A DNA stretch of 64,000 nucleotides. Source: Ascochyta rabiei (lineage: Eukaryota > Ascomycota > Dothideomycetes > Pleosporales > Didymellaceae). Positions within the stretch are counted from its first letter, which is position 1. Each line of letters starts with the position of its first letter. The translations under genes were made by a program, and so were the position numbers. This document shows, piece after piece, positions 46,801 to 57,688 of this stretch. The notes beneath the pieces were generated by a model, which did no database searches, had not been told where the DNA came from, and saw only the letters and a list, made by a program, of their open reading frames with translations. The stretch spans positions 1,240,001-1,304,000 of the forward strand of contig NC_082407.1 in the NCBI RefSeq assembly GCF_004011695.2, written 5' to 3'.

Positions 46801-48491
46801 GTAGGTTGTGCATGGTCAGGTACCAGCCGACCTGGTCCCTGCACCAACTTTGGTGGTGTCATGTCTCTTCAAGAGATCGAAAACCAAATCATTCCTCAAC
46901 TCGGAGTCAAGCCTACTCTTCTTGAGCAAGACATGATGATGGAGTTGAAATGGGGCAATCAGTGGATAGGCTACGATAACATGGAGACGATTGCGATGAA
47001 GAAGCAATGGGCTAACCAGCACTGCTTTGGTGGCACGATGATCTGGTCTGTTGACTTCTACTCTGGGTCTGGAAGCGGAGATATCCCTGACGGTGGCGGA
47101 TCCGATAACCCCGACAGCCCAGGAGGCGGTCAGAACGGCGGTGGCGGCAGCGTGGTGTACATCGACCCATCGATTTACAACAAACCAGATCCGGTGGTCA
47201 ACTGTATTGCGCCCTGTACGCTCATCCTGCCACCACTACAGCTCTCTACAAAGACTACGATTAGCTTTCCTCCATACGTTACCAGTCTCGACGTCGCATG
47301 GTCAGAATCAACCGGTTGGACGTCCATCGTGCAGACCACCACACTTACAATCCCGCCTGTCACAACCACGGAGATTGAGGTATGGGCAGTGACCATCACT
47401 GACACGAGGACTGGTACTGGCGTTGACGTGTGGTCTACGTTCTCGATTACCCCTAGTATCAAGCCCCCTCCATTTACCATCACGAATAATCCAAACCCGC
47501 TTACCACTCCGGGAGTGAGCCACCCAGCTGTGACCAGGACTATCACTCCTCCACCGTACCCGTACTCGTACACCCCGCCAAGCAACTCCAAACCTACCAC
47601 AACGACGAGATCGTCTACGGACCCCATAGCTGCCATCATTTTCCCAAGACCTACCTGGAAGCCTGGAAAACCAGGTCCCATCTGCAAGTCGAAGTGCGGA
47701 AAGCCCTGTCTCATCTTCTGTAACCACCCATGCCTGCTGGACTGCACTGATGGAGGTATCGACTTCCCTGACCCTAAGAACCCCAACCCTCCAAAAAAGC
47801 CGACTCCCAATCCGAAACCAGACCCAGAACCATCTGGAAAGCCCGTCTCACCACCACCACGACCCTCTGACCCTAAAGGTGATGACCCTCAGGATGAGGA
47901 ACAGGAAGAAGACGACCAGGCTTGCGCTCTCGAAATGGGCCTGCCGCTTCCCACATACCGTCCTACGACATCAACAACGAGTGTCGCACCAAAGCCAACA
48001 GCTCCCGCCCCATCGCCGTCGCCTCCACCGGACCCACCAAAGCCTAATCGCAACACTGAAAACAAGAAATGCTATGATAGCGGTGCGTTGGTGACGCGTG
48101 GCATGATGATCGACGCCATCGAGGCTTTCTGCGACTTCCACGAGGGCACTGTCCTTGATGCTTCACGCCCCGACACGCAGCGCACTCTGTCCAATGGCGA
48201 CGGGTACGGCGCGCACTGCATGGGTGAGCTGGGATGCTTTGTGCATATTTACATCTCCGTGACAGCCATCAATGGATGTAAGTGGAAGATGGAGGGCAGT
48301 GGAGCGAACCAGGAGTGTGGCAGGATCCTGAGAAGGGCTGTGGATGAATGTGATCAGAGCAGTACCGAGCATAAGCAAGGAGGTACTGTCGACAGCAATT
48401 GTGCGCAGTGGAAGATTGGTAAGTCGAGCTACGCGGTTTCACGTCAAGAAGACAAGACTAATAATTATTAGATCCTGATGCGTACTGGTAA
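43858..48491 (+). CDS. Large killer-toxin-type chitinase: NucA/NucB-like domain, 2x ChtBD1, GH18 (about 1380 aa)
   Basis: Proposed exons: 43858-43991, 44057-44428, 44534-44565, 44614-45727, 45783-45912, 45965-46316, 46373-46511, 46558-48418, 48472-48491; all introns are gt-ag. Domain order: hydrophobic leader; a Cys-rich domain at about 35-240 with YNCAKMPAICTN and CDEWPMAT...EGG, resembling the NucA/NucB DNase family; ChtBD1 units at about 470-505 and 525-575; GH18 at about 590-925 with AIGGW, GVDIDWEYPGAPDRGG (catalytic Glu kept, cut by an intron in the codon after it), MSYDLHG and MIWSVDFY; a Thr/Pro/Ser-rich linker; and a Cys-containing C-terminal domain typical of subgroup C chitinases. 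It hydrolyses chitin outside the cell; the DNase role is inferred. Oddities: a 5-bp repeat after the ATG shifts the leader frame, and the YYQGWN block reads YYQGGN. An alternative start at 43871 with an intron at 43881-43929 restores the frame but removes the leader. Confidence 0.7.
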
Positions 48492-49329
48492 GATGTAAGA
48501 CGTAAAGAGTCATTAGGTCGACACCTGGTGTTCCAAAGACAACTAGTAGCAGATGATGAGATATGTCTATGTGTAGGGTCGAGTTTGCTGAAACGTATGT
48601 TCGCTTTATCTTCCTTCTGTTTCTCGCTTTCAAAACAGCCTGCAGTAGTCATTGTGCTTTCAGGAACATTATAAACTCAGAGAACGCTTTGGCCTCTATC
48701 CTCAAAGCAACAACTCTGGTAATTATTGTGAAGAGCTTTAGCTTATCTACGTAGACCTATTTAACATTGATATATTGTTTGCATTGTATTTACAGTGCTC
48801 TTCATCATTAAAGGCTTTGATGCTTAGCGTTCGGCCAACAGAAACGAGCTTCTTCTTCTTAGAAACGACAACGGGATGCAGCAAGGCGCAGTGGTTGCCT
48901 AAATTCGCCCCGCGTTCAACCTTACACTTCCGCCAGTACGAGAGGTCTTTGCCAACTCCATTGTAGCGTTTTTGATCTACCCTTTGGTCTTAACATATTT
49001 TAGGGGTTTTTTTTTATTGAAAAATAACGTAAGACCGGAGCATCTCTTTAAACTCTCGCAGGTTCTCCAGGAAGTCGGGCGTACCGACGTGAACCACCGT
49101 CTCTTCTTTGCAAGCCCATGACAGCGAGCAAAACCCCAAATATGGAGAGCTTTGACACAGCCTGTCAATCTCTATTTGAAATTGCAGCAGTATGCGATGG
49201 TTGCAAAAACTACACCCGTCAGCCGACTTATCACCACAAGTTACACGTATATTTTCATCCGACTGCGATTATGTCGGAAAATCGATGCGCTTCTTCAAAG
49301 GGATAGCCAAACAGGAACAATCAAGCTGG
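48492..49329. other. Intergenic stretch, nothing recognised
   Basis: Short frames only, none with a domain, signal peptide or codon pattern I trust. A T-rich run (nine Ts) lies near 49009-49017. It may contain the chitinase 3' UTR. Confidence 0.5.
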
Positions 49330-49720
49330 CTTTCAGTCGGCTTTGGGGTACGCCAGGCACATGTGACTGTCTAAACATCAGAATTGAAGCCCCTCAACGA
49401 GGCACACCCTACCTTCTCGTCGCGTACTTTGGACTACTTCCTGCCGTGGGGCTTTCGGAATCTGTTACACGGCGCATGAATCCTGAATCGATTGATTTCC
49501 AGATCATACGTAGATGGCTTGAATATGCTCTTGCAGTAGCCCGTGGGAACGTTGCGGTGCGTGGGAAAGTCGCGGTGGCGCCAGCCAAACTAAGGTCCCC
49601 GGTTTGAAGCTCATCGACTGCCGCACAGGGCTGATTGTCGATGAACCTGAGACCAAACTCCGATATATTGCGCTATCTTATGTTTGGGGGCAACAACAAA
49701 ATATTGACCTGGACGACTAG
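49330..49720 (+). pseudogene. HET-domain gene fragment
   Basis: Two frames give adjoining pieces of a heterokaryon-incompatibility protein. The first ends NPESIDFQIIRRWLEY, the usual helix before the domain. After a frameshift near 49590 the second reads VPGLKLIDCRTGLIV, then LRYIALSYVWG, the defining start of the HET domain. It stops at TAG about 49720, right after LDD, and the rest of the domain is missing. HET proteins trigger self/non-self cell death in fungi. This copy is truncated and frameshifted, so it is not functional. Confidence 0.65.
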
Positions 49721-50389
49721 CATTTGTTATTGGCTAGTCCTGGACCTTGCCGGAATAACTGCTGCTGCTTTATCTCAACAAATTTTCCTCTCACTGTGTC
49801 TCGCTTTTGGGCCACAGATCAATCTCTCAAGTCGATTCCTTCTCCTATTTGGCGGGTTGGCAGCAAATTCCAAGCAAGCAGCTAGCGCTCGTTGCCCGCC
49901 AGGTACTGCCAGCGACCCAGGCTTCATCTCATCTCCACCACCTTCGTATCATTACGGGTCTTCGTTTGGTGTTTTCTCAATGTCTGCGCGGCATCATGCT
50001 GGCATTGATAAGTTCCTTGAATATCTCGCGTCCCGGGGATTCAACGCTTCGGAAATGTCACCCTCCTCTGCTATTGCCGGACTTCGATTGTGACCAGATT
50101 CCCATTTGTTCAAGCTATGGCGCAACTCAAGCGAGTAGGATATTGACATCCATCTCAACCTATGTATCTTCTCAGACATTCATTCATAAGACGGCACTGA
50201 CGGCTATAGTCTACAAAAAAGCAGGCGGAATACACAACAAGACGTGGGAAGTTGCAAGGGTCTAAGGTTAGGGTGTAGCAGCACTACTAGGCGACCCTAT
50301 CCCTGCCGCCAGCCAATCCCTAAGATGTTCCTCTTACCCAAAACCTCAGCTTACGCAAGGTAATTAAGGAGATAAGTTAGAATCTTACC
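49721..50389. other. Gene-poor stretch between two pseudogenes
   Basis: A 152-codon frame (49635-50093) runs through here but overlaps the HET remnant in another frame and has no domain. No homology I recognise. It is likely decayed DNA. Confidence 0.4.
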
Positions 50390-50795
50390 TTGATTTACTT
50401 CTCAGATGCGAGATATCTGTTGCCTAACGGCATTAAGGCCGCTTTTACAACAACGATGCCTGTCAACGTCTTCTATTATAACATACAAAACTTTGTTCTT
50501 GCTTACGCTATTGCATTCAGCGCATTAGCACTAGCGGTTATAATAGGCTTGTACGTATACGCTGCGAACGTTTAGATAAACAGAATAGCAAACTTTTCAG
50601 CCATTCTATGTGCAACTAACCGTAACCTAGGCCTTAGCAGCCTTATCAAGTAGTCTACAACAGCAATCAATGCAAAAAGCAACCTCTCTTTGACGGTAGC
50701 TAGGCCGGAAGTGCTCAAGTTAAGGTTGAAGTATGTAGTGCTTCTGGATGATCATGCATCAGGTCTAGAACTGCAGAAAGCTAGAGATCTTAATT
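50390..50795 (+). pseudogene. C-terminal part of a fungal membrane protein, split by the Copia element
   Basis: One frame stays coherent across two stops. It begins with a transmembrane segment (FVLAYAIAFSALALAVIIGL, then YVYAANV), and after a TAG continues INRIANFSAILCATNRNLG. This is the TM plus F-S-x-I-x-x-T-x-R-N layout seen at the end of large fungal multi-pass proteins of the DUF3176 type; that name is tentative. The two stops are TAG where CAG would fit. The Copia element landed after the codons for RDLN, and the frame resumes at 56076 beyond the target duplication. Confidence 0.5.
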
Positions 50796-50955
50796 TGTGG
50801 CGGCGTAACTAGCCGCTGTAGGGAACAATGGAAAGACTGCGCTGTATTGCTGTCTAGCTAGGAGAGTGCAATATATACCTGTCCCGAGACCAACTAAGCT
50901 AGGGCCGTCTGCCGTAGGTAGACGGTCCAATTGACACCCAATTGATACCGCAACA
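50796..50955 (-). repeat. 3' LTR of the 50796-56070 Copia
   Basis: 160 bases, 156 identical to 55911-56070, flanked on the left by TAATT. Confidence 0.9.
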
Positions 50956-51208
50956 CTCCCCCCCAGCTGCCGTGAACAACAAGGCTGAATCTATCTACCT
51001 AGTACCACCTGGTAAGGCCTGCTAGATCTGGTATCCTAGCCTCCTAAGTGCTGTCTATAAGGTGATGCTTAACGTCTTCTAATCCAAGCTGTTGGACGAA
51101 TCTCTTGTGTTTCTGTCGTACTAGAGTCTTAGTAAGGCCGTCTGCTGGCATGTCTGCTGTAGGGCACCAGGCAACGTCTATACAACTGTGCTGTACCTCC
51201 TGCCTAAG

Positions 51209-54200
51209 CTACATCTGATACGTGTCAACGTGGCGTAGCTTTGTGTGTAGCCTGTCCTCCTGCTTCGTAACTATGCCTACTGTCTGCTGATTATTACAGT
51301 AGATGACTGGCTTCACGTCAGGATTGAACCTAAGGTGTTTGAACACTCTGTTCCACCATTCCATCTCCCCCCTAGCCACGGAGAGAGCCATAAGCTCTGC
51401 CTCTGTAGTAGACTTGGCAACTAAGCGTTAACGTGTCGCCTTCCAGTCTATACACATACCATACAGTTTAAACAGGTATCTATATAAGCTCTGTCTGGAT
51501 TCCTTATTGTTAGCGAACGCTGCATCAGATGCTCTATAGAACGTTAACAGATCGTTAATTTGGCTGATGTATGTGGTACTGCTCCTTGCTCTGTTGCATG
51601 CTCTAATAGCTAAGTACTTTGTACCTATCAGATATCTCCAGACGTGCTTAGCAGCTGCCACGTGCTTCTGCCCAGGGTTCTGTAGATAACGTGCTAGGAC
51701 TAAGTGTGCTTGCGACACGTCAGGTCTTATAAAGGTTGATATATAGGCTAGCAAGCCAACTAGCTGCTGGTATATCTGTGTGCGGCTGGCGTTCGGCTCC
51801 TCTGTGCTCAACGGCAGGTAGCTCTCAGTTAACGGTACCACTGGGTATCTCCCTGACGTCTGTGCTAAGTTAAACTTGGCTAACACTTTGTTAATAAAAG
51901 AGTCCTGTACCAGCCATATAGATGCTGCTTCCCAGTCTCTAAGTACCCGTACACCTAGGAACCACTTTAGGGCACCTAGTCTTCGCACGTTATACGTTGC
52001 CTACAGCTGCTTCTTAAATTGGCTGTAATGGCTGAGATGCTGTAGGTGTACCAGAACAACAATATTATCCACGTAGAAGAACACAATTAAATGCTTGCTT
52101 GTAAATAGACACGGCACGTCCTTAATTGGTCTCAGCCCTAGGTTCACCAGCGTTCTGCTCAGGTGCTTAAACTAAAGCTGTGGTGCGTCCTTAAGGCCAT
52201 ATAGGGCTCTCTTAAGTTTAAGTAGCTTGCCTATCTGTCTTACAAACGGTTCTGGTGTACGAACGTAGACTAGCTGCTCTAGTGGTGCATTCAGGAACGC
52301 GTTTAGCACGTTATACTGATACGCCTAAAGGCTAAATGCAGCAGCTATAGCCATTAGAGATCTAAATACACGTGCTGCCAGTGTGGCTGCGTACGTGTCT
52401 CCCCACTCGTTCTGGAGGTCTCCTCTAACAACAAGTCTTGCCTTGTACTTGTAGAGGTACCTATCTTCGTTAAACTTGTATGTGAATACCCACTTCAGAG
52501 GGAGTATCTGTGCCTCAGCGGCTGCTGCTGCTGCTGTCACTGACGTGGTTGCAAAGCATCCCTTCTCTTAACAGCTAGCAAACTCAGCATAAGCTGCCTC
52601 TCTGAACTCCTGTCCGTGCAGGTGCTTCTCTAGGTCTCTCCACTGTTGTAGGGGTGCTGGGAGCCTGTCTCTGTGCAGCCTTGTGCGTGGCGCTTCGCCC
52701 ATAAGTTTCTGAGATTCTGACAGATTGACAGCCAGTGCAAATGCTGTGTAGTACGATCCCAGCGGGCGTCTCTGTCTCCTTAACGTCAGCACGTTTGCCT
52801 CGTCAATCTGGCTGCTGATCTCTTCTCTCCTTGGAGCGTTATTCGATCGTTGATCCGGAGCCTCTGCCTCAGGCATAAGAGTCTGCCAGCCTCGTGGCAT
52901 GCTGCCACTCTCCTAACTACTCTCAACTATCTCTCTGTTGCCATCCAGCAGATAACTCGGCTCGGGTGTGTCCTCAGGCGTTGGTAGCCATTCTGTACTC
53001 TCTGTCACTTCCTTCTGTGACTCTCAATGACCAGCCATCTCATTCATTAGCTGACTCTCTGCTTCGTCAACGCTCTCTGCCTCATGGGCATCCTCTGTCT
53101 CGTTGACGTTTTCTTGACTGGGAATGATTTCACTGACGTGTGACTCCCCTATAAGTTGCTCTAGTTCCTCTAGATTTTCCAGGATGTTGAGAACAGTAGC
53201 AATCTTACGTAGTCTCTGTCTCTCTGGGTAAACCTCCTCCATGCTGTGCTCTGACGGCAGGAAGACCACGTCCCGTGTCCTTAATACTCTCTGCAGCGTC
53301 AGCATCTACACGCGATAGATATTTGTGGAGTCATAGCCTACTAGCTGTCCCATCAACGCACGTGATTGTAGCTTCTCCCTGCGCTTTAGCTTCGTGTTTA
53401 ACGCGTATGCTCGGGATCTAATAGTAGTTAGGTAAGCAACTGTTGGCTTACGTCTGTGGACAACCTTATATAGAGTTCTCTAGGACAGTGCTTCTGTAGG
53501 CGTGCGATTAAGGAGATATACAGCTGTTATGCAGCACTTGTTAGTCAACTCTATAGGCAGGTCTCCGCCGATCCGGATAGCCCGTCCCCTCGTAACAATC
53601 GTGCTGCCGGCTCTCTCTGTGAGTCCGTTCTGTTCCTCAGTGTACTCGGCTCTTGGTTCTACAACAATACCAAGGTCTCTGAATATCTGTAGCATCTCAC
53701 TATAGCTACAGTCACTGTCTAGTCTTATAACTGACACATTAGCATTGTACTAACGTCTAATCTTCGCCAGTAGTCTCTCTGCAGCACGCCTCAGCGTCAC
53801 TGAGCTCTTATCTGGTAGGCAGCACGCCTCGTGCCAAGACGTGTACTGGTCAACGGCATGGAACATCCACAGGTCTCTGTTGTAACAGCGCTCTGTTCTC
53901 TCACGCAATTAAACAAGGTCAATGCCAAGTCTATAGAATGGACGGATGGCTGGCTCCCTAGGTGGTTGTTAGCTGACTATCCTGTGTAGCTTCGCCTGTA
54001 TGCACGTCTCACACGTGTCCCATTAGGGTGCCTTAGGGTGCTGTTCAACCTGTATCCTGTCGACGTGGTTGCTTAATTAAGCTACTGCCTTCTGACTCAC
54101 GTGGCCAAGGAGCTCATGGGCATCCTTCTAGGTGACTGTTAGTGGCTTCCGTTCGTCTTGTGACAGCCTGGGTACTGGATATCGTGTCGCATACACTAAC

Positions 54201-55822
54201 AATAGAGCCAGCTGCAGTGCCTGCTCTTTCTTATTATTAATTAACCAGTGTCTATCCTGGTACTGCAATAGACATATAACGTTTGACGCTTTCTCCTGGT
54301 ATAGGCAGTCACGTCCTGAGTCAAAGTGTACTCCTAGAGGCCTGCTGTGTAACAATCCAACCACGCTTGTGAAGAATCCAGGGATGTAGGCCACGTACGT
54401 CAACTTCATCTAGCTTCTTCCTGTTGGCGTCTTGACGTTGAGTACTACCTCACCCCACTCCTCTATCTGTGCTAGCACTCCGCCAGCGTACACGTAGTCT
54501 GTAGGTCCTTCCTTTATAGTTGTAGTCTAATTGGATCCTCTAGTGTTTGTCACGTAACAGTTTGAACCTGGATCTAGTATCCACCTAGTGAGTAGCGGCG
54601 GCTGACTCTGATTAGCTATAGCTGTAGTCTGTAGCATAGCATTGCAGTAGGTCGTGCTCCTGACTGGCTGGCCATTATCCATGCTGATTACAGACTGCTT
54701 CTTACTCTCTGTTTCTTGCTTGCCGTTCTTCCTAAGGCGAGCTTCTACGTGTCTAAGTGCCTTAGCCATAGTAGTCTCAGCCTGGCGTAGCTCGTTAAAC
54801 TTCTTCTCTACTGCTGCATCTGGCGTCCAATTAGACTGCTGTAGGCTGTAGTTAACGTATTGACAGTCCTTGAATCTGTGGCTATTCCCACACAGGCATG
54901 CCGTACGTCGTGTTGATCCACCTAAGGCTGTCAGGTTGTCTGTGCTAGGTGTGCTAGCCGTGCTAGGTGCAACACCTAACGTTGCAAACGTGCTAAGAGA
55001 TGATGCAATTAGACGTGTGCGTCGATAGTAAGACCAAAATTCGGCCACAAGATCTGCGGTTGACGTGTACTGCTCTCCTCTCTGGTCCTTCCTGATTAGC
55101 TCATGCAGCTGTGTAGCTGCCCAGCTATCGTCAAGGCCCCTGATCAACAGTATGAAGTCCTCTTAAGATCAGTTACCATCCACTTCGGGCATCTTGGCCT
55201 CCGTCAGGAGTCTGGTGATTGTCACCCACTCGTTAAACCAGGTATCCAGATTTGCTCTCCTTGGTCTCGTACACACAGCTCTGTAGCAGCTGCGTAGCTA
55301 GTAATTCCGCTCACCTACTAATGGGCAGAGGTGCTTCTTGAGCGTTGTCAATCGACTGTACGGGTCTGAGCAGCTAACAATAAGATCCAGGTGCTTGACG
55401 TCGATTGTCCGGGCAATCTCAGAGTTAAAGCTTCTTAAGGCCTTCTCTCTCTGTAACCATCTTGCCTCCTTACACTCAAACCTCCTTGCCCACGTGTTAT
55501 AGACTGATATCTCTTCAGCAGACAGATCCTCAATGTCAATATCGTCCTGCTCTTCTTCAGATACCTGAGTTTTCTTGAACCTCCACACAGGCTTCTCCTG
55601 TGGCTTCTTATCTTGTAGCTTCCTCAGCTCGTCCACTGACAGACTTGGGTTGACGTACGGCCACAGGTTGTCTCTGTCTGCTGTGTCCTTTCTCACAAAC
55701 AACCACTTCTCCCAGTCATCAGGCTTGCTGAGTATGACTGACGTCTTTGTCACTAGCAGGTCCTGCTTATATGCACTTATTGTGCTATCTCTTAGGACGT
55801 GCTCTATTTGACGGGTTAACAA
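51209..55822 (-). pseudogene. Copia gag-pol polyprotein, disrupted
   Basis: Minus-strand pieces follow Copia order. Gag N-terminus is 55822-55298 (SVILSKPDDWEKWLFVRK). Gag C-terminus is 55147-54527, with a zinc knuckle (CLCGNSHRFKDC) and the protease site ILDPGSN. Pre-integrase is 54409-54128. The integrase catalytic end is 53737-53480 (EYTEEQNGLTERAGSTIV). Reverse transcriptase is 52900-51428, with the PLKWVFTYKFN start, a YVDN active-site box at 52075-52064 and a GALKWFLGVRV block. RNase H ends at 51209 (TKLRHVDTYQM). About ten stops or frameshifts break it. In YVDN the second catalytic Asp is lost and the protease motif has Pro for Ser/Thr, so it cannot transpose on its own. Confidence 0.85.
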
Positions 55823-55910
55823 TTAATCCAGTTGTGTTAACAGCCAGTTGTACAGGCTGTATATAAACGGGTAAACGCAGCAATTAACTAAAGGCTTCCA
55901 GGCTTATAAC

Positions 55911-56070
55911 TGTGGCGGCGTAACTAGCTGCTGTAGGGAACAATAGAAAGACTGCGCTGTATTGCTGTCTAGCTAGGAGAGTGCAATATATACCTGTCCC
56001 GAGACCAACTAAGCTAGGGCCGTCTGCCGTGGGTAGACGGTCCGATTGACACCCAATTGATACCGCAACA
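55911..56070 (-). repeat. 5' LTR of the 50796-56070 Copia
   Basis: 160-base direct repeat partner of 50796-50955, followed by TAATT. Confidence 0.9.
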
Positions 56071-56395
56071 TAATTCAATAAACAACGAAGCTTTCTGGGT
56101 ATGTGGACAAGTCATGTAATCTGTCACTTGACAATAGAACACAAGCTGTCATTGCTCACAAGGGGTGACGATCTTACAAGCAAAGTCCAATGCTTCTGGA
56201 TTAGCACCTCAACGGTTTTCTATATGGAATTTCTATGTCGGGAACGTTGGTTCCGCCGACAAGAAGAATCTAGTGGTAGGTGATAAGAGGAGTCTAAGTG
56301 TTATTCAATTTTGTACGGCTAGTTATATCTTAATATCTTAACCGCTAGCATGTCCAACCAGACTCCGTGCCGTTAGGCCTCATGTTCGGTCTGCT
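56071..56395. other. Remainder of the split membrane-protein pseudogene and 3' flank
   Basis: From 56076 the split frame resumes (SINNEAFWVCGQVM) and ends within about 45 bases. The rest shows nothing recognisable up to the stop of the minus-strand 2EXR gene at 56396. Confidence 0.4.
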
Positions 56396-57688
56396 TTAAT
56401 GAATTGGCTCCCAGCTAAGAATATATGAAGAGCTTCGGTACGTCCCTAGGTTTTTAGAACCATCCCCACACACGTTGTAGGCAAGCCGCACTGGTTCTAT
56501 AAGTGCCTCAGGCCACGTAGCTGCGCTACCTGGAAACGGCCCACTCCAGCCTAACCCGGCATTGTTCAGCTGCTCCCTTTCTTTAGCAAGAAATTGGCTA
56601 AATACAACAAAAACAATATAATATCGGCGTCCGTTGGCCTCAAACTCCTGATTGAGATGATGGTCTGCCAACAACGCTGCATGTTCCTGGGGCTTCAGAT
56701 TCCAATGCATTTTAAGGTGATCTAAGACATTGTCTTTGTCCTCAGCCATTCGATTTGCCCAAATGTCTCGCACCACAGCCGGATAGTCGCGGTTCCAGTT
56801 TGGACGGGCCACGCTATCCACCAGCCAGTACAGTGTTGCAGGGCAATGAGCTACTTGCATTTCCCTGACAAACGCTTGGACGTTTCCAGAACGCAGCTCG
56901 TGCCGTCCACCCCAAGTTCCCCATGATGGATGCCATTCCACACCTATGCGGTCAAAACATGCAAAGGTTGTCCCATGCGTTGCTTGCTCAATCCAGTACT
57001 GCCAGGGCGCATGCCTAAGCAGTGGTGTTGCTCGGCCTTTATTATCATGGAGGCGGAAGATGACGAGGTCAAGAGTATGTATCCGAGGTGTGAGCAGCTG
57101 CCAACAGCTATGTTTTTTTGCGACTGGTGGGTCTCTATTGCCGCTATACTGCCTTTCCCAGTCATCTATTGGGCGTGGCCGGTAAGGCGGGCCCATGCTG
57201 CGCCGGATAGGCCAGCTGCATTTGCGGTTATCTTGAACATATCTTTTTGCGATATTGCGGGAAAGCCTGCAAACTGAGAGGAGTGTTGTAATCTGGGTAT
57301 ACGTTGACAGTTGCCTACAGCGGTTGGTATAAGTTATCTCATTGACGAGATTAGGTTGAACGGCTTCGCTGTTGTTCGACCCTGATCTCCCCAAAACAGC
57401 TGGTACGGTGGTAAGGAGAAAGCGAAAGAAGGGACTCGATTCTTGCTTGCTTTTATTGGCGCGTCTGTTGAACTCTGGGTTTTCCTGCCTCGCATAGAAC
57501 ACGTCTGAGTGCGTTTCAGGTATGCGGTCAAACTGGTACCATTTTGTCATGCGGATGCTGTCGCGGATAAAGTCAGGGTCGTGTGGGATGCCTTCGACTT
57601 CGACCCAGTGTACGCCACGAGAGTTTGGAAGTACCAGATTCCAGATAGCCTCTTGTAGCTCAGTTGCAAGGTCATTGAAAATTGCCAT
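56396..57688 (-). CDS. 2EXR-type domain protein, 430 aa
   Basis: The open frame extends upstream to 58018, but the first 110 codons are Cys-rich and unlike a domain. I take ATG 57688 because it begins MAIFNDLATELQEAIWNLVL, the F-xx-L-xx-E-L-xx-x-IW motif that opens 2EXR proteins (F-box-like, common in Dothideomycetes). Later blocks include TLLSVCRLSRNIAKRY, the usual LLxVCRxSR helix, and IHTLDLVIFRL. The C-terminal half has many Trp and Arg residues. No signal peptide with this start. The family has no known biochemical role; a protein-docking function is guessed from the F-box-like motif. The gene is divergent to the secreted protein at 58811. Confidence 0.7.
   Translation of the reverse strand: MAIFNDLATELQEAIWNLVLPNSRGVHWVEVEGIPHDPDFIRDSIRMTKWYQFDRIPETHSDVFYARQENPEFNRRANKSKQESSPFFRFLLTTVPAVLGRSGSNNSEAVQPNLVNEITYTNRCRQLSTYTQITTLLSVCRLSRNIAKRYVQDNRKCSWPIRRSMGPPYRPRPIDDWERQYSGNRDPPVAKKHSCWQLLTPRIHTLDLVIFRLHDNKGRATPLLRHAPWQYWIEQATHGTTFACFDRIGVEWHPSWGTWGGRHELRSGNVQAFVREMQVAHCPATLYWLVDSVARPNWNRDYPAVVRDIWANRMAEDKDNVLDHLKMHWNLKPQEHAALLADHHLNQEFEANGRRYYIVFVVFSQFLAKEREQLNNAGLGWSGPFPGSAATWPEALIEPVRLAYNVCGDGSKNLGTYRSSSYILSWEPIH

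Larger units (their letters stand above)
50796..56070 (-). mobile_element. Ty1/Copia element, 5275 bp, youngest in the window
   Basis: 160-bp LTRs (50796-50955, 55911-56070) start TGTGGCGG and end CAACA. The target duplication TAATT is perfect (50791-50795, 56071-56075). A polypurine tract (GCTGGGGGGGAG on the minus strand) abuts the left LTR, so the element is minus-strand. The LTRs differ at four positions, all transitions. Base composition is far less AT-rich than the other elements, so it has had less RIP. It interrupts the membrane-protein pseudogene. Confidence 0.9.

Noticed and set aside
47175..47810. 211-codon open frame on the minus strand
   Set aside because: Antisense to the Thr/Pro-rich linker of the chitinase; low-complexity codons keep the opposite frame open.
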